Below, one piece after another: positions 14,688 to 16,273 of a stretch of DNA of 16,273 nucleotides. Below the pieces are notes generated by a model, which searched no databases, was not told the origin of the DNA, and saw only the letters and a program-made list of their open reading frames with translations. Every line of letters starts with the position of its first letter. The stretch's first letter is position 1. The DNA is from Bacteroidales bacterium (GTDB taxonomy: Bacteria; Bacteroidota; Bacteroidia; Bacteroidales; UBA932), in NCBI GenBank assembly GCA_016295455.1, contig JAEDLE010000040.1, forward strand, positions 1 through 16,273, given 5' to 3'. The translations under genes and the position numbers were made by a program.

Positions 14688-15785
14688 ATGATGGACCTCG
14701 GACTGAAGAAACTCGACCGCTATATAATGAAGAAGTTCATGGCGACCTTCTTCATCGCGCTCATCCTTATCATAGGCATAGTCATCATCTTCGACATAAG
14801 CGAGAAGATCGACAAGTTCGTGTCGAACGAGGCTCCTCTGAAGGCGGTTGTGTTTGACTATTACCTGAACTTCATCCCATATTTCATGAACATGTTCAGT
14901 CCGCTGTTCGTGTTCATCACCGTCATTTTCTTCACTTCCAGGATGGCCGCGAACTCCGAGATAGTGGCAATCCTGTCCTGCGGCATCAGTTACCACAGGA
15001 TGATGAAGCCGTACATCATCTCGGCCGTGCTGATAGCCTTGCTTTCCCTCAGCCTCAACCTGTGGGTTATACCTCGGGCTAACGAGAAACGCAATGATTT
15101 CGAGTCGACCTATGTGAACAAGAAGAACCAGTCCGGTACCAAGAACATCCATTACCAGATAGCCCCGGGCCAGTTCGTCACCATCGAGTCCTTCAGCAAG
15201 TGGAACAACACGGCATATGACTTCACCCTCGAGTCGATCGAGGACAACAGGATGCTCTCCAAGATAAGCGCGCAGTCGGCGGTGTGGGACAGCACCGGAG
15301 GCAGATGGAAACTCAAGAACTACGTCCACAGGCATTATGTCGACGGCATGCTGGCGGATCAGGTGCAGGCCGGAAAGCAGCTGGACACGCTCATCAGCCT
15401 CAGCGTGGATGATTTCTACAGGAACAAGGAGACCGTGGAGAACCTCCCTTACAAGGAACTCGAGAATCTCATTGCGGTGCAGAAGATGAGAGGCGACGCC
15501 AGCATACAGTACTCCCTGATAGAGAAGCATCAGCGCTTCGCCCTGCCTTTCTCCGCCCTGATACTCACCATTATGGGCGTTTCTCTGTCTTCCAGGAAGA
15601 AACGCGGCGGCATAGGCTGGAACATGGCTATAGGCATAGCCCTGAGTTTCTCCTACATCCTCTTCCTGCGCTTCAGCCAGATGTTCGTGTACACCGGCGC
15701 CCTCCCTCCGGGCATAGCCCTGTGGCTCCCGAACATACTGTTCGCCATAATAGCCGCAGTGCTCTACCGCATTGCTCCAAAATAA
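14688..15785 (+). CDS. LptF/LptG-family LPS export permease
   Basis: Inner-membrane permease of the YjgP/YjgQ family, 365 residues, which with the LptB ATPase pulls lipopolysaccharide out of the inner membrane and passes it to LptC/LptA. Topology is as expected: three N-terminal helices (about 19-36, 62-83, 108-128), a periplasmic beta-jellyroll domain (about 130-280) and three C-terminal helices (284-301, 309-328, 341-360). The conserved stretch MNMFSPLFVFITVIFFTS (67-84) and the SEIVAILSCGISYHRM region after it are the family signature. Two adjacent ATGs (14688 and 14691) both fit. It starts one base after the tgt stop and ends 13 nt before dut. Sequence alone does not tell LptF from LptG, and only one such gene is in the window. 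Confidence 0.88.
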   Translation: MMDLGLKKLDRYIMKKFMATFFIALILIIGIVIIFDISEKIDKFVSNEAPLKAVVFDYYLNFIPYFMNMFSPLFVFITVIFFTSRMAANSEIVAILSCGISYHRMMKPYIISAVLIALLSLSLNLWVIPRANEKRNDFESTYVNKKNQSGTKNIHYQIAPGQFVTIESFSKWNNTAYDFTLESIEDNRMLSKISAQSAVWDSTGGRWKLKNYVHRHYVDGMLADQVQAGKQLDTLISLSVDDFYRNKETVENLPYKELENLIAVQKMRGDASIQYSLIEKHQRFALPFSALILTIMGVSLSSRKKRGGIGWNMAIGIALSFSYILFLRFSQMFVYTGALPPGIALWLPNILFAIIAAVLYRIAPK

Positions 15786-15798
15786 AAATCCGAAACCG

Positions 15799-16233
15799 AT
15801 GAAAGTCAGAATTATCAACAGATCTTCCTTCCCTCTTCCTGAATATGCCACCGTCAATTCCGCCGGGATGGACGTGAGGGCCAACATCTCCGAAGCCGTT
15901 GCCCTGGGACCGTTGGAGAGGGCGATGATACCTACAGGCCTGTATATGGCCATACCTTCGGGCTACGAATGTCAGGTCAGGCCGAGGAGCGGACTGGCCG
16001 CAAAGCACGGGATAAGCGTGCTCAACGCGCCCGGAACCATAGACGCCGACTACAGGGGCGAGGTCAAGGTGATACTCGTGAACCTCTCGAACGAAACCTT
16101 CGTCATCGAACCGGGAGAGAGGATAGCCCAGATTGTGGTGGCAAGGCACGAGAGCGTGGAATGGGAGAGTGTGGAAGTGCTCGACGAGACCTCCAGAGGC
16201 GAGGGCGGATTCGGAAGCACCGGTACAAAATAG
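15799..16233 (+). CDS. dut: dUTP diphosphatase (dUTPase)
   Basis: Trimeric dUTPase, 144 residues, hydrolysing dUTP to dUMP and pyrophosphate, which keeps uracil out of DNA and supplies thymidylate synthesis. All five family motifs are present: SAGMDVRA (21-28), PRSGLA (62-67), NAPGTIDADYRGE with catalytic Asp82 and the base-stacking Tyr85, GERIAQIV (107-114) and the C-terminal lid RGEGGFGSTG (133-142). The frame is open from a TTG at 15772, which would overlap the permease gene; the ATG at 15799 gives the canonical N-terminus MKVRIINRS and is used. It lies 13 nt after the permease stop and 10 nt before the next start, so it belongs to the tgt run. Confidence 0.96.
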   Translation: MKVRIINRSSFPLPEYATVNSAGMDVRANISEAVALGPLERAMIPTGLYMAIPSGYECQVRPRSGLAAKHGISVLNAPGTIDADYRGEVKVILVNLSNETFVIEPGERIAQIVVARHESVEWESVEVLDETSRGEGGFGSTGTK

Positions 16234-16243
16234 CATATTCAAG

Positions 16244-16273
16244 ATGGATACAGCATCATTGTATGACGTCTTC
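16244..16273 (+). CDS. 5' end of a further gene, cut by the window edge
   Basis: An ATG ten bases after the dut stop opens a frame that reads MDTASLYDVF before the window ends. The spacing fits continued cotranscription with tgt, the LptF/G permease and dut. An LYxxF start is seen in some Mur ligases (MurF), but ten residues cannot support an assignment. Confidence 0.45.
   Translation, partial: MDTASLYDVF

Noticed and set aside
14661..15953. A 430-codon open frame on the - strand opposite the LptF/G permease and dut
   Set aside because: It spans parts of three genes with clear family motifs on the + strand. Its translation is rich in Val, His and Glu with no recognisable domain, as expected for an antisense shadow in GC-rich coding DNA.

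Overview
The window reads as a chromosomal segment from a member of the Bacteroidales (phylum Bacteroidota) with moderately high GC. The evidence is a type V (FimA/Mfa1-like) pilin with its FimB/Mfa2-type anchor, the tgt - LptF/G permease - dut gene order, start sites without strong Shine-Dalgarno sequences, and exact matches to the Bacteroidota -7 promoter element (TAnnTTTG). I cannot fix the family or genus; a gut-type uncultured lineage is possible.

Layout. Bases 1-106 hold no gene I can name. Then, on the + strand: holA (DNA polymerase III delta, 107-1150). Next is a tight four-gene + strand run (1213-5177): a NatA-like ABC ATPase, a NatB-like ABC-2 permease, an exported 5'-nucleotidase C-terminal-domain protein and an exported 5'-nucleotidase-type metallophosphatase. 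Its genes are 1 nt apart or overlap by one base. It collides tail to tail, with 8 bp of overlapping stops, with a - strand run read from 9329 down to 5170: a short SSB-like protein, a large OmpA-like/TPR lipoprotein, a FimA/Mfa1-type pilin and a FimB/Mfa2-type anchor lipoprotein. A divergent 270-bp region (9330-9599) with a hairpin and a pair of imperfect direct repeats separates this from a + strand pair: a small zinc-ribbon protein (9600-10085) and an M3-family metallopeptidase (10097-12133). A nucleoside:H+ symporter-type MFS permease (- strand, 12152-13429) converges on the peptidase. A divergent promoter region then leads to the + strand run tgt, LptF/LptG-family permease and dut, and the first ten codons of another gene.

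How the genes work together. The run at 1213-5177 couples an ABC exporter of the Na+/drug-efflux type with a secreted nucleotidase whose two domains are on separate genes, with the C-terminal-domain gene first. The - strand run looks like a minimal pilus locus: pilin plus anchor, with a cell-envelope OmpA/TPR lipoprotein that may help assembly. It is headed, oddly, by an ssDNA-binding OB-fold protein whose frame overlaps the lipoprotein start. The 3' cluster is housekeeping: tRNA queuosine modification, LPS export and dUTP removal.

Most notable: the ssb-headed pilus operon; a tRNA-guanine transglycosylase whose three zinc-binding cysteines are replaced while the zinc-ligand histidine remains; and an OmpA-like domain that lacks the peptidoglycan-binding aspartate. 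I see no CRISPR array, insertion sequence, prophage, tRNA or rRNA.
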